Source: Streptantibioticus parmotrematis (GTDB lineage Bacteria > Actinomycetota > Actinomycetes > Streptomycetales > Streptomycetaceae). Taken from it: a stretch of 64,000 nt of DNA. Every line of letters starts with the position of its first letter. Positions within the stretch are counted from its first letter, which is position 1. The position numbers were made by a program, and so were the translations under genes. The DNA is taken from contig NZ_JAINVZ010000004.1 in the NCBI RefSeq assembly GCF_019890615.1, forward strand, positions 248,001 through 312,000. The letters are read 5' to 3'. Under the pieces are notes generated by a model. It had not been told where the DNA came from and made no database searches. It saw only the letters and a program-made list of their open reading frames with translations. Below are positions 55,286-63,668 of this stretch, piece after piece.

Positions 55286-56029
55286 ATGCTGCTCGTGGTG
55301 ACCGCGGTGGCGGCGGAGCGCGACTCCGCCGCCCGCGGGCTGACCGCGCCCGGCGGCGGTGACGGGGACACAGGCGCGGGCGTCCAGCACCCGCTGCCCG
55401 GCGACCGCACCGCGCTGCGGCTGACCGGCGGCCCGCTGGGCACCGTCGACCTGCTCGCCGCGGGCGTCGGCCCGGCGGCGGTGGCGGCGGGCACCGCGGC
55501 GGCGCTGGCCGCCGCCGAGGCGGCCGGGACCCCGTACGACCTGGTGATCAGCGCGGGCATCGGCGGCGGGTTCGCGCCCGCGGCGCCGGTGGGTTCCGTG
55601 GTGGTCGCCGACGCGATCGTCGCCGCCGACCTGGGCGCCGAGACTCCCGAGGGGTTCGTTCCCGTCACCGAGCTGGGCTTCGGCACGACCCGCCACCTGC
55701 CCCCGCCCGGGCTGTCCCGGGCCGCCGCGCGAGCCGCCGGGGCCGGCCACGGCACCGTGCTGACCGTCTCCACGGTCACCGGCGGCGCCGACCGCGCCCG
55801 CGAACTGGCCGACCGTCACCCGACGGCGCTGGCCGAGGCGATGGAGGGCTTCGGCGTCGCCGAGGCCGCCGCCGCGCACCGGGTGCCGGTCCTGGAGGTC
55901 CGCGCGGTCTCCAACCCCGTAGGCCCCAGGGACCGGGCCGCCTGGCGGATCGGCGACGCGCTGGCCGCGCTCGGCGACGCCTTCCGCGCCATGGTCCCGG
56001 TACTCCAGGAAGCGAAGGACCATGGCTGA
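55286..56029 (+). CDS. mqnB: Futalosine hydrolase
   Basis: 247 residues of the nucleoside phosphorylase/MTAN fold: MLLVVTAVAAERDSAARGL, YDLVISAGIGGGFAPAAPVG (phosphate-type loop) and ALAEAMEGFGVAEAAAAHRV (catalytic Glu, ribose site). MqnB removes hypoxanthine from futalosine to give dehypoxanthinyl futalosine in the alternative menaquinone route used by Streptomyces. It overlaps mqnD by eight bases. A Gly/Asp-rich insert near residue 25-35 is longer than usual. Confidence 0.93.
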   Translation: MLLVVTAVAAERDSAARGLTAPGGGDGDTGAGVQHPLPGDRTALRLTGGPLGTVDLLAAGVGPAAVAAGTAAALAAAEAAGTPYDLVISAGIGGGFAPAAPVGSVVVADAIVAADLGAETPEGFVPVTELGFGTTRHLPPPGLSRAAARAAGAGHGTVLTVSTVTGGADRARELADRHPTALAEAMEGFGVAEAAAAHRVPVLEVRAVSNPVGPRDRAAWRIGDALAALGDAFRAMVPVLQEAKDHG

Positions 56030-56867
56030 GCCCCTGCGGATCGCGTACTCGCCCTGCCCCAACGACACCTTCGTCTTCCACGCCTGGGCGCACGGCCTGG
56101 TGCCCGGCGCGCCCGCGCTGGACGTCACGTTCGCCGACATCGACGTCACCAACGGCATGGCCGAGCGCGGCGAACTGGACGTGCTGAAGGTGTCGTACGC
56201 GGTGCTGCCGTGGGTGCTCCGGGACTACGCGCTGCTGCCCTGCGGAGGCGCGCTGGGGCACGGCTGCGGGCCGCTGGTGCTCACCCGTGAACCGGGCGCC
56301 GACCTGTCGGGGCGCACGGTCGCGGTGCCGAGCGAACGGTCCACCGCCTACCTGCTGTTCCGGCTGTGGGCGGCCACCGAGGTGCCCGGCGGCGTCGGCC
56401 GCGTCGAGGTGCTGCCGTTCCACGAGATCATGCCCGCGGTGCGCGACGGCCGGGTCGACGCCGGACTCGTCATCCACGAGGCCCGCTTCACCTACGCCGA
56501 CTACGGACTGCACAAGCTGGCCGACATGGGCGAGCACTGGGAGCGCACCACCGGCCTGCCCATCCCGCTCGGCGCGATCGTCGCCCGGCGCTCGCTGGGC
56601 GAGGAGCGGCTGCGGGAGCTGGCCGACGCCGCCCGCGCCTCGGTCCGCGCCGCCTGGGACGACCCGGCCGCCTCCCGCGACTACGTGCTGGCGCACGCGC
56701 AGGAGATGGACGCGCGGGTGGCCGACCAGCACATCGGGCTGTACGTCAACGAGTTCACCGAGGACCTCGGCGAGAAGGGCTACGCGGCGGTGCGCGGGCT
56801 GCTCACCCGGGCCGCGGCCGAGGGCCTGGTACCGCCGCTGGCACCGGACGCGCTGCGTTTCCCCTGA
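56022..56867 (+). CDS. mqnD: 1,4-dihydroxy-6-naphthoate synthase
   Basis: 281 residues. MqnD converts cyclic dehypoxanthinyl futalosine to 1,4-dihydroxy-6-naphthoate in menaquinone synthesis. Family features are RIAYSPCPNDTFVFHAWAHG, DITNGMAERGELDVLKVSYA-type stretch (here DIDVTNGMAERGELDVLKVS), GCGPLVLTRE, EVLPFHEIMPAVRDGRVDAG and GLVIHEARFTYADYGLHKLA. The start overlaps mqnB by eight bases. The other pathway genes (mqnA, mqnC) are not in the window, as is usual. Confidence 0.95.
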   Translation: MAEPLRIAYSPCPNDTFVFHAWAHGLVPGAPALDVTFADIDVTNGMAERGELDVLKVSYAVLPWVLRDYALLPCGGALGHGCGPLVLTREPGADLSGRTVAVPSERSTAYLLFRLWAATEVPGGVGRVEVLPFHEIMPAVRDGRVDAGLVIHEARFTYADYGLHKLADMGEHWERTTGLPIPLGAIVARRSLGEERLRELADAARASVRAAWDDPAASRDYVLAHAQEMDARVADQHIGLYVNEFTEDLGEKGYAAVRGLLTRAAAEGLVPPLAPDALRFP

Positions 56868-56915
56868 CCGGGGGCCTGATCGGAGGGCCTGATCGGGGGG
56901 CCTGATCGGGGGTTT
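56863..56915. repeat. 12-13 bp repeat carrying extra stop codons after mqnD
   Basis: CCTGA starts units at 56863, 56875, 56888 and 56901. Each is CCTGAYCGGGGG-like, and the first contains the real mqnD stop (56865-56867). The array ends in GGGGGTTTT. Confidence 0.85.
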
Positions 56916-56938
56916 TCGCCGCCTGGCCGGGGGCGGCT

Positions 56939-56967
56939 CCGCGCGCGGACTGTCGGGCCGCGCGCGG
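56939..56967. terminator. Hairpin between mqnD and the cold-shock gene
   Basis: CCGCGCGCGG (56939-56948) pairs with an identical palindromic arm (56958-56967) around nine bases. It lies about 70 bases after the mqnD stop. Confidence 0.6.
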
Positions 56968-56987
56968 TTCCACGGGCGTACGGGGAT

Positions 56988-57009
56988 CGGGCGTCCGGTC
57001 GGACGCCCG
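56988..57009. terminator. Hairpin after the cold-shock gene
   Basis: CGGGCGTCC (56988-56996) pairs with GGACGCCCG (57001-57009) around GGTC, 25 bases beyond the minus-strand cold-shock stop. Confidence 0.65.
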
Positions 57010-57033
57010 GCGGCGCTCAGACGTCCAGTTCTC

Positions 57034-57417
57034 TCAGACGTCCAGCTGGTCGGCGACCGCGCGCAGCACGCCCGCGATCTTGCGGCCGTGGGTCTTCTCC
57101 GGGTAGCGGCCGCGCTGGAGCGAGCGGGCAACGTCCTCCAGCAGGCTGGTGAGGTCCTGGACGATCGGCAGCAGTTCGTCGGGCTTGCGGCGTTGCGCGG
57201 CGGCGACGGAGGGCGCCGGGTCGAGCACGGTCACCGACAGCGCCTGGTCGCCGCGTTGCCCCGCGACCACGCCGAACTCCACGCGCTGGCCGGGCTTGAG
57301 CGACTCCACTCCGGCGGGGAGCACGGACGAGTGCACGAAGACGTCGCCGCCGTCGTCGCGGGAGAGGAAGCCGAAGCCCTTCTCGCTGTTGAACCACTTG
57401 ACCTTGCCGGTTGGCAC
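57034..57417 (-). CDS. Cold-shock domain protein with C-terminal extension
   Basis: 127 residues. The cold-shock domain (1-67) has [20 protein letters not shown] (RNP1 KGFGFL) and [16 protein letters not shown] (RNP2 VFVHSS). A roughly 60-residue helical tail ([20 protein letters not shown]) is typical of the longer actinobacterial members. It should bind single-stranded RNA or DNA. GTG 57417 is set by the domain start and GAGG upstream; longer readings lack homology. Confidence 0.9.
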   Translation of the reverse strand: MPTGKVKWFNSEKGFGFLSRDDGGDVFVHSSVLPAGVESLKPGQRVEFGVVAGQRGDQALSVTVLDPAPSVAAAQRRKPDELLPIVQDLTSLLEDVARSLQRGRYPEKTHGRKIAGVLRAVADQLDV

Positions 57418-57629
57418 GTCCGACCTCGTCCTCGTCACTCGGGAAACACCTGACACCGCACGGACCGGGAGTCCGGTTCTTTTTCCCGGGCCGGACCCCG
57501 GCCGGGGCCGGACAGCAGTGGAGCGGGCCCCGTGGCCCGCCTCCCACCAGGCTAGTGGTCCCGGCGCGGGTGACAAGACGCTCCCGGGCCCCGTCCCCCG
57601 GCGCTCTGGACGCGACCTACCCTATTGAG

Positions 57630-57872
57630 GTGACCAACGAAACCCACAGGCCCGGTGACGCGCTCGTACGGATCGGCGCGATCGTGTTCATCATTGGCGC
57701 GGTAGCGACCCTCGCGACCATGACCCCGCTGTTCATCGGCGCGAAGCCGCTGCCCACCCCGGCGTACTTCGTGTGCATGCTGATGGGCGTCGGCTTCGCC
57801 CTCGCCCTCGGCGGTCTGCTGCGGGCCGCGCGCGCCCAGCGGCGCCAGATCCGCGAGGCGTCGGCGGCGTAG
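57630..57872 (+). CDS. Small two-helix membrane protein (leaderless)
   Basis: 80 residues: VRIGAIVFIIGAVATLATMT and FVCMLMGVGFALALGGLLRA are membrane helices, with a basic tail. It is a short membrane protein often found beside the cold-shock gene in Streptomyces. TACCCT (57618-57623) ends six bases before the GTG, again a leaderless layout. Function unknown. Confidence 0.7.
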   Translation: MTNETHRPGDALVRIGAIVFIIGAVATLATMTPLFIGAKPLPTPAYFVCMLMGVGFALALGGLLRAARAQRRQIREASAA

Positions 57873-57895
57873 GCGGGGCCTCCCGGGTCCCGGTC

Positions 57896-58558
57896 CTAGG
57901 CGGCATCCTCGACAGCGTCTTCGGGCTCGGAAGCGGCGGCGCCCTCGGTGAGCCAGCCCTCCAGCCAGCGCGGGAAGCGCGTGAGGTCGTCCAGCACGAC
58001 GTCGGCGCCTTCCGCGCGCAGTTGTGCGCCGTCGCACGGACCGGTGGCGACCGCCACCGAGAACGCTCCGGCGGTACGCGCCCCGCGTACGTCGCCGACG
58101 TGGTCGCCCACGTACACCGACGCGCCGTGCTCGCGCAGCGCCTCGGCTTTCGCCTCCGCCCACAGCCGGCCGATGAGCGCGTCGGGGCGGATGCCCAGGT
58201 GGTCCAGGTGCAGCTGGGCGCTGGGCTGGTGCTTGGCGGTCACCACGATGGCCCGGCCGCCTGCCGCCCGTACCGCCGCGATCGCCTCGACGGCGCCGGG
58301 CATGGCAGGGGTGGGCACGATGGCGTGGTCCACGTACATCTCGCGGTAACGGTGGACGGCGGCGGGGATGTCGGCCGCCGGGAACCAGTACGCCAGTTCC
58401 TGTTCCAGCGGCGGCCCGAGGCGGGTGATGGCGAGCTCGGAGTCGATGTACGTCCCGGTCTCTTCGGACAGCCGGTCGTAGACGGCCTTGATGCCGGGCC
58501 GGGAGTCGATCAGCGTCATGTCGAGATCGAACCCGACCGTCAGAGGATGCGTGGCCAT
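57896..58558 (-). CDS. HAD-superfamily hydrolase (phosphoglycolate phosphatase-like)
   Basis: 220 residues with motif I VGFDLDMTLIDSRPGI (both Asp present), motif II AIVVTAKHQPS, the lysine of motif III and motif IV ASVYVGDHVGDVRGARTAGA. The helical cap is of the Gph type, so it may dephosphorylate small sugar phosphates; substrate not known. ATG 58558 begins MATHPLTVGFD. A TAAGAA-type -10 box ends eight bases upstream without a Shine-Dalgarno sequence, compatible with a leaderless start. Tail is Glu/Ala-rich. Confidence 0.88.
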   Translation of the reverse strand: MATHPLTVGFDLDMTLIDSRPGIKAVYDRLSEETGTYIDSELAITRLGPPLEQELAYWFPAADIPAAVHRYREMYVDHAIVPTPAMPGAVEAIAAVRAAGGRAIVVTAKHQPSAQLHLDHLGIRPDALIGRLWAEAKAEALREHGASVYVGDHVGDVRGARTAGAFSVAVATGPCDGAQLRAEGADVVLDDLTRFPRWLEGWLTEGAAASEPEDAVEDAA

Positions 58559-58612
58559 GCCACCCATTCTTACGCGAGCGGGATGTCGCGAGGGTGACGG
58601 GCGGGGAATCGG

Positions 58613-58737
58613 TGGCGTAAGGCGGCGGGGCGACGGGGGACGACGCGGCGATGGCGTAAGGCGGCGGGCGGCGCGAGGCGGAATGGTGACGTGGGGCGGG
58701 CAGGCGGCGTGAGGCGGGAACGGTGACGTGAGGCGGG
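58613..58737. repeat. Interspersed 16-18 bp direct repeats
   Basis: TGGCGTAAGGCGGCGGG occurs at 58613 and 58652, and GGTGACGTGRGGCGGG at 58685 and 58722, in the 227-bp gap upstream of the HAD gene. Confidence 0.75.
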
Positions 58738-58785
58738 CGGGCCTGCTTTCGTGCTCTACGCGCTCTACGCGCCCGCGCCCGCCCG

Positions 58786-59847
58786 CTACTGCCTGCGCGT
58801 CGCCGAGGCGCGCCACAGCAGAGCCAGCGCCGAGGCGACCGCGGCGACCCGCAGCAGCGTCGGGAAGTCGGACGAGATGACCGCGCCCAGCTGCCCGTTG
58901 GCGATCGGCGCACCCCAGCGTCCCTCGGTGCGCCCCCACAGCCACAGCACCGCGCCCAGCGCGACCAGCCCGGGCGCCCCCAGCGCGGCGAACTTCGCGT
59001 CGCGGCGGCTCATGCCCCGGCTGGTGTACGCCAGCACCCAGCCCGCCCCGAGCGCTATCCCGTTGCCCAGCACGGCCCCGGCCAGCAGCGCGAGCGCGCC
59101 CAGCAGTTCCAGCGGCCCCACCGGCAGCCCGCGGCGTCCCGCCACCTCCTGCGCGACCGGGTCGGGCACGGCGGCCGTCCCCCTGCGGCGCAGCCGCAGC
59201 CGGGGGAACGGGCGGCGCGTCCCGGCACCCGCCACCGCTTCCACGGCCTCGTCGTCCTCGTCCTCGACGACTTCGTCCCGCTCCTCGTCGGGGTCGTCGA
59301 ACTCCGACAGGAAGATCCCGCCGGTCCAGCCGCCGCCCAGGATGTCGTTGGTCCGCGTGGCGCTGCGCGGCGCCGGGACCCGCCACCACTCGGGCCCGTC
59401 CCCGGCCGGCACCTCGGGCCCGGACTCCGTACCGCCCGCTCCGGAAGCCGGGCGCCCGCCGTCCTCGCCGCGCTTGCCGAACGACACCGGGCCCGGCGCC
59501 TCGGCACGCGGCGCGGACGCGGGCGCCTGCGGCCCCGGTGCCTCGGGTCGCGGGGGGCGCTTGGACGGCTTGGGGCGCGGCGCGGGGGCCTGCGGCGGCT
59601 GCGGCGCCTCGGCCTCACGGGGCGTGGTCGCCGCCGCGGCCACCACGTCGTCGGGCGTACCGAACCTGCCCAGGATCCGCCGCACCGCCGCCGGGCTGTC
59701 GGCGGCGCTGCCGTCACGGGCGCGGTCGATGTCGTTGCGCAGCTGCGCGACGAGCCGCATGCGCTCGGCCGCGGGCAGCGTGATCTGCGCCAGGTCCCCG
59801 ACCCGGCTCAGGTAGTCGAAGACCAGCTTGTCGCTCTCGATGCCCAT
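58786..59847 (-). CDS. Membrane protein with N-terminal permease/HTH-like helical domain
   Basis: 353 residues. The first 75 (KLVFDYLSRVGDLAQITLPA, ILGRFGTPDDVVAAAATTP) resemble the DUF1700-type helical repeat found in membrane regulators. A long Pro/Ala/Glu disordered linker (75-230) follows, then three or four membrane helices (LELLGALALLAGAVLGNGIA and LGAPGLVALGAVLWLW). Function unknown. It is divergent from the WYL-tailed gene. Confidence 0.75.
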   Translation of the reverse strand: MGIESDKLVFDYLSRVGDLAQITLPAAERMRLVAQLRNDIDRARDGSAADSPAAVRRILGRFGTPDDVVAAAATTPREAEAPQPPQAPAPRPKPSKRPPRPEAPGPQAPASAPRAEAPGPVSFGKRGEDGGRPASGAGGTESGPEVPAGDGPEWWRVPAPRSATRTNDILGGGWTGGIFLSEFDDPDEERDEVVEDEDDEAVEAVAGAGTRRPFPRLRLRRRGTAAVPDPVAQEVAGRRGLPVGPLELLGALALLAGAVLGNGIALGAGWVLAYTSRGMSRRDAKFAALGAPGLVALGAVLWLWGRTEGRWGAPIANGQLGAVISSDFPTLLRVAAVASALALLWRASATRRQ

Positions 59848-59984
59848 CGGTTCACCGCCCCGTGCCCGTGGCCCCGGCCAATGCCCTTACCGCGGCGCCC
59901 CGTTGACCGTACCGCCGCCGCCCCTCGCGTCACAGCAGCGAACCGCGAAGCGTCGCCCCCCGTCGCCTTGTCGGCGTCAGGCCC

Positions 59985-59990
59985 TAATGT
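59985..59990 (+). promoter_or_regulatory. -10 box (leaderless) of the helicase-like gene
   Basis: TAATGT ends seven bases before the ATG at 59998; no Shine-Dalgarno sequence is present. Confidence 0.5.
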
Positions 59991-59997
59991 TGAACGG

Positions 59998-62523
59998 ATG
60001 GCCGCACCTGAAGTGGGGAGGGGGCACGTGATCGCCGACACGGGTTCCGAGAACGCCGCCGCGCGACCCGGGCCGCGCACTCTCGCCGAGGATCTGCGCG
60101 CCCGGGGCGACGAGGCGGTGGCCGCGCTGCTGCGCGCCCGCCCCGACCTCGTCAGCCCGGTACCCAACGACCTGACGCAGCTCGCCACCCGCGCCGGCAC
60201 CCGGGCGTCGGTGCTGCGCGCGCTGGAGCGCCTCGACCGCTTCGTGCTCCAGGCCGCCGAGGCGCTGGCGGTCGCGCCCGGCCCGTGCCCGTACGAGACG
60301 CTGCTCGCGCTGATGACGGGCGACGAGGAACCCGAGGCGGGCGACCCCCGTGGTCCCCGGGCAGGCGGTCCGGGACCCGGTTCCGTAGCCGCCGCGCTGC
60401 CCGGTGCGGTGGACGTGCTGCGGGACAACGCGCTCGTGTGGGGCGCCGACGACCGCCTCACGCTGGTGCGCACCGCCCGCGACCTGCTGGCGCCCTCCGC
60501 CGCCGCGCCCTCGCCGACCGGCCTCGGGCCCACGGTCGCGGAGGCCACCGCGGGCATGTCGCCGGGCAGGCTCCAGGAGATCCTGGCCGACGCCGGGCTG
60601 CCCGCCACCCACGACCCGGTCAGCGCCGTCGCCGCGCTCGCGGGGCTGCTGGGCGAGCGGGCGGGCGTGCGGGAGCTGCTGGACCTCGCCCCGGACGGCG
60701 CGACGGCGGTGCTGGACAAGCTGGTGTGGGGGCCGCCGTACGGCGAGGTGACGGGCGCCTCCGAGCCGGTGCGCGCCGCGACCGCCACGACCCCGGTGCA
60801 GTGGCTGCTGGCGCGCGGCGTGCTGCTTCCGGCCGGCCCGCGCAACGTCGTGCTGCCCCGCGAGGCCGCCCTGAGCCTGCGCGGCGGTCGGGCGCACCGC
60901 GAGCCGCTGCCCGTGCCGCCCCCGCTGGAGGTGGCCGCCGCGCACGGCCCGGCGATGGCCGACGCGACGGCGGCCGGGCAGGCGTTCGGCGCCGCGCGGA
61001 CCGTCGAGGAACTGCTGAAGTCGTGGCAGACCGGCGGGCCCGCGGTGCTGCGCGCGGGTGGCCTGAGCGTGCGCGACCTGAAGCGGACGGCCGTCGAGCT
61101 GGAGGTGCCCGAGCCGGTCGCCGCGTTCTGGCTGGAACTGGCGTACGGCGCCGGGCTGCTCGCCTCCGACGGCGAGGTCGACGAGGTCTACGCGCCCACC
61201 CCCGCGTACGACGAGTGGCTGCTCCTGGCCCCGCAGGAGCGCTGGGCGCGGCTGGTCGCGGGCTGGCTCCCGGCCACCCGCACGCCCGGCGCGGTCGGCG
61301 CCCGCGACGCGAAGGGGCGCGCGCTGGCGGCGCTCGGCCCGGGCCTGGACCGCTCGCTCGCGCCGGAGGTGCGCCGGCGCGTCCTCGCACTGCTGGCGTC
61401 GCTGCCGGAGGGCGCGGCGGCCACGGCGGACAGCGTGCTGGCGCGGCTGCGGTGGGAGTGGCCGCGGCGCGGCGCGGGGCCGGACGACACGTTGTCCCGG
61501 CTGACCCGCTGGACGCTGGAGGAGAGCGAGCTGCTGGGCGTGACCGGGCGCGGCGCGCTGGCCTCGTTCGGCCGCGACGTGCTGGACGGCTCCGCCGAGC
61601 GCGCCGCCGCACGGCTGCGTCCGCTGCTGCCCGAACCGCTGGACCACGTGCTGCTCCAGGCCGACCTGACGGCGGTCGCGCCGGGGCCGCTGATGGCACC
61701 GCTGGCGGAGTTCATGGACACCGCCGCCGACGTGGAGTCCAAGGGCGGCGCGACCGTCTACCGCTTCACCCCCGGCTCGGTGCGGCGGGCCCTGGACGCC
61801 GGGCGCACCGCCGACGACCTGCACGCCTTCCTGTCCGCGCACTCCCGCACGCCGGTGCCGCAGCCGCTGACGTATCTCATCGACGACGTGGCCCGCCGGC
61901 ACGGCAGGCTCCGGGTGGGCGCCGCCTCGGCCTATCTGCGGTGCGACGACGACGCGCTGCTCGCCGAGATCCTCGCCGACCGGCGCGCCGCCGGGCTGGG
62001 ACTGCGCCGCCTGGCGCCCACCGTGCTGGCCTCGCGCACCGAGCCCACGGCGCTGCTGGAACGGCTGCGCGGCATGGGCTTCGCACCGGCCGCCGAGTCC
62101 GCCGAGGGCGACGTGCTGATCACCCGCGCCGACGCCCACCGCACCCCGCCGCGCGCCGCGCCGGTGCCGGTGCCGGACGGCCCGGCGGTCCCGGACGAGC
62201 GGCTGCTGTCGGCGGCGGTGAAGGCGATCCGCGCGGGCGACCGCGCCGCCACCGCCGTACGCGGCCCGTCCGGGGAGCGCCGCGCCGTCCCGCGCACGTC
62301 GTCCGCCGAGACGCTGGCCACGGTCCAGGCCGCGGTGCTGACCGGTGACCCGCTGTGGATCGGCTACGTCAACGCCGAGGGCGCCGCCAGCCAGCGCGTC
62401 ATCGAACCGGTCAAGGTCGAGGGCGGTTACGTCACGGCCTACGACCACACCACTGAAGAGGTCCGCACCTTCTCCCTGCACCGCATCACGGGGACGGCGG
62501 AACTGACGAACGGGACGCCCTGA
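59998..62523 (+). CDS. Helicase C-terminal-domain-like (XPB-associated) protein with WYL-like tail
   Basis: 841 residues. Its long Leu/Ala-rich body with repeated winged-helix segments (DLTQLATRAGTRASVLRALE, GLSVRDLKRTAVELEVPEPV, TYLIDDVARRHGRLRVGAAS) fits the family annotated helicase C-terminal/XPB N-terminal region that precedes DNA-repair helicase genes. No Walker A motif is visible, so it is probably not itself an active helicase. The end (LWIGYVNAEGAASQRVIEPV to YDHTTEEVRTFSLHRITG) looks like a WYL ligand-binding domain. It overlaps the convergent VanZ gene by 38 bp. Confidence 0.75.
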   Translation: MAAPEVGRGHVIADTGSENAAARPGPRTLAEDLRARGDEAVAALLRARPDLVSPVPNDLTQLATRAGTRASVLRALERLDRFVLQAAEALAVAPGPCPYETLLALMTGDEEPEAGDPRGPRAGGPGPGSVAAALPGAVDVLRDNALVWGADDRLTLVRTARDLLAPSAAAPSPTGLGPTVAEATAGMSPGRLQEILADAGLPATHDPVSAVAALAGLLGERAGVRELLDLAPDGATAVLDKLVWGPPYGEVTGASEPVRAATATTPVQWLLARGVLLPAGPRNVVLPREAALSLRGGRAHREPLPVPPPLEVAAAHGPAMADATAAGQAFGAARTVEELLKSWQTGGPAVLRAGGLSVRDLKRTAVELEVPEPVAAFWLELAYGAGLLASDGEVDEVYAPTPAYDEWLLLAPQERWARLVAGWLPATRTPGAVGARDAKGRALAALGPGLDRSLAPEVRRRVLALLASLPEGAAATADSVLARLRWEWPRRGAGPDDTLSRLTRWTLEESELLGVTGRGALASFGRDVLDGSAERAAARLRPLLPEPLDHVLLQADLTAVAPGPLMAPLAEFMDTAADVESKGGATVYRFTPGSVRRALDAGRTADDLHAFLSAHSRTPVPQPLTYLIDDVARRHGRLRVGAASAYLRCDDDALLAEILADRRAAGLGLRRLAPTVLASRTEPTALLERLRGMGFAPAAESAEGDVLITRADAHRTPPRAAPVPVPDGPAVPDERLLSAAVKAIRAGDRAATAVRGPSGERRAVPRTSSAETLATVQAAVLTGDPLWIGYVNAEGAASQRVIEPVKVEGGYVTAYDHTTEEVRTFSLHRITGTAELTNGTP

Positions 62524-63271
62524 GACCGGCGCGCTCGCGCATCCTGGCGACGCGGTAGCTCTGCCACCAGTGCCGCCGCCGGGGGTGCAGCGCCCGGCCG
62601 ATGAGGCGGCCGACCAGCAGGTAACCCAGCAGCGCGCCCGTGGTGTTGAGGATGACGTCGTCGATGTCGAAGGCCCGGCCCTCGACGAGCGTGCCCTGCG
62701 CGGTCTCCACGCACAGCATGACGAACGCGGTCACCACGACGACCCGCACCAGGCCCCGGGTACGAGGGAAGAGCACCGGCAGCAGCATGCCGAACGGCAC
62801 GCCCAGCACCACGTTCCCGCCGATCTGCTTGACGGAGTCACGCCAGTCGGGCTGGTCGAGGTAGGCGCGGATCGACGCCAGGGGGTGGAAGTTGGCGTGC
62901 ACCAGCGACCGCGACGCGGGCGACGGCACGAGCGTCACCCTGGCCAGCAGCACCGCGAAGGCCACCATGCACACGAACGCGACCAGCATCACGCCCGCCC
63001 GCACCAGCCGCCCGGCCCGGGGCCTGCGCCGCTCGGCCCAGTCCCGCTCCCAGGCGACCTCCCGCTTGCGTTCCTCCCGCCCGGCCGCGACCCGCTCCTC
63101 CCGCCGCCGCTCGCGCCCCTCGGCGACCCGCGTCCGCCACCGCTCGCGCTCCGCGGCGGCTCGCGCCCACCACGGCCCGGTCACCACCCGCTTCCGCCGC
63201 GCCGCGGTGCGTCCGTGCCACCGCTTCCGCCCGGCCACGACCCGCTCACGCCATCGTGCGACACCGTCCAC
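62486..63271 (-). CDS. VanZ-family membrane protein with arginine-rich N-terminal region
   Basis: 261 residues. GTG 63271 is set by GGGAGGGG five bases upstream. Residues 1-90 are Arg/Glu/Trp-rich and helical with repeated RWRxRV and RREERVAAGREER units (likely coiled coil). The C-terminal 150 residues hold four membrane helices and the VanZ pattern WRDSVKQIGGNVVLGVPFGM, LCVETAQGTLVEGRAFDIDD, VILNTTGALLGYLL. VanZ proteins modestly raise teicoplanin resistance; most actinobacterial ones have no known role. The charged N-terminal region is unusual. Confidence 0.8.
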   Translation of the reverse strand: MDGVARWRERVVAGRKRWHGRTAARRKRVVTGPWWARAAAERERWRTRVAEGRERRREERVAAGREERKREVAWERDWAERRRPRAGRLVRAGVMLVAFVCMVAFAVLLARVTLVPSPASRSLVHANFHPLASIRAYLDQPDWRDSVKQIGGNVVLGVPFGMLLPVLFPRTRGLVRVVVVTAFVMLCVETAQGTLVEGRAFDIDDVILNTTGALLGYLLVGRLIGRALHPRRRHWWQSYRVARMRERAGLRASRSSVPPSP

Positions 63272-63323
63272 GAAGACCCCTCCCGGCCCCACGCCCGCGT
63301 CCAGTCGGCCACTGGCGAAGCGC

Positions 63324-63551
63324 CTACCCAGGCACCGGCCCACCACTCGGCCGCGTCGTTGAACTCGCTCCAGTGGTAGTCGGGTTGGTGTCCGTGCAGA
63401 CACACCGAGCGCACTCGCAAGGTGGGTACGCGCATGGCCTCGCCAGGATGTCCAAGGGCTCGGCCGAGCACACAACCCGCGTCGGCCCCCAAGTGCGTCC
63501 GCTGTCACGGCTGATCCGAAGGGTCATACGAGGCTGCTCGCCGGTGTCCAT
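63324..63551 (-). CDS. Small Cys-rich protein with RTWGP motif
   Basis: 75 residues. MTLRISRDSGRTWGPTRVV resembles one BNR/sialidase-type Asp-box repeat (S-x-D-x-G-x-T-W) and is followed by a CxxC-type cluster (PPCECARCVC) that could bind zinc. Such short proteins with a terminal Cys cluster are frequent in streptomycete accessory regions as I recall. It is divergent from the TTA-containing regulator at the window edge. Start at 63551 or 63527. Confidence 0.55.
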   Translation of the reverse strand: MDTGEQPRMTLRISRDSGRTWGPTRVVCSAEPLDILARPCAYPPCECARCVCTDTNPTTTGASSTTRPSGGPVPG

Positions 63552-63668
63552 GCCGGGAGCATCGCGCCCGTCGTCAGGACGTGGGAACCTCCCGCAAAGC
63601 CCACTTGGGGACGTCCCGACAGAGGTAGAACGTCCCTACCAACGTCCCGCCAGGTGGGTGGAGACTGA

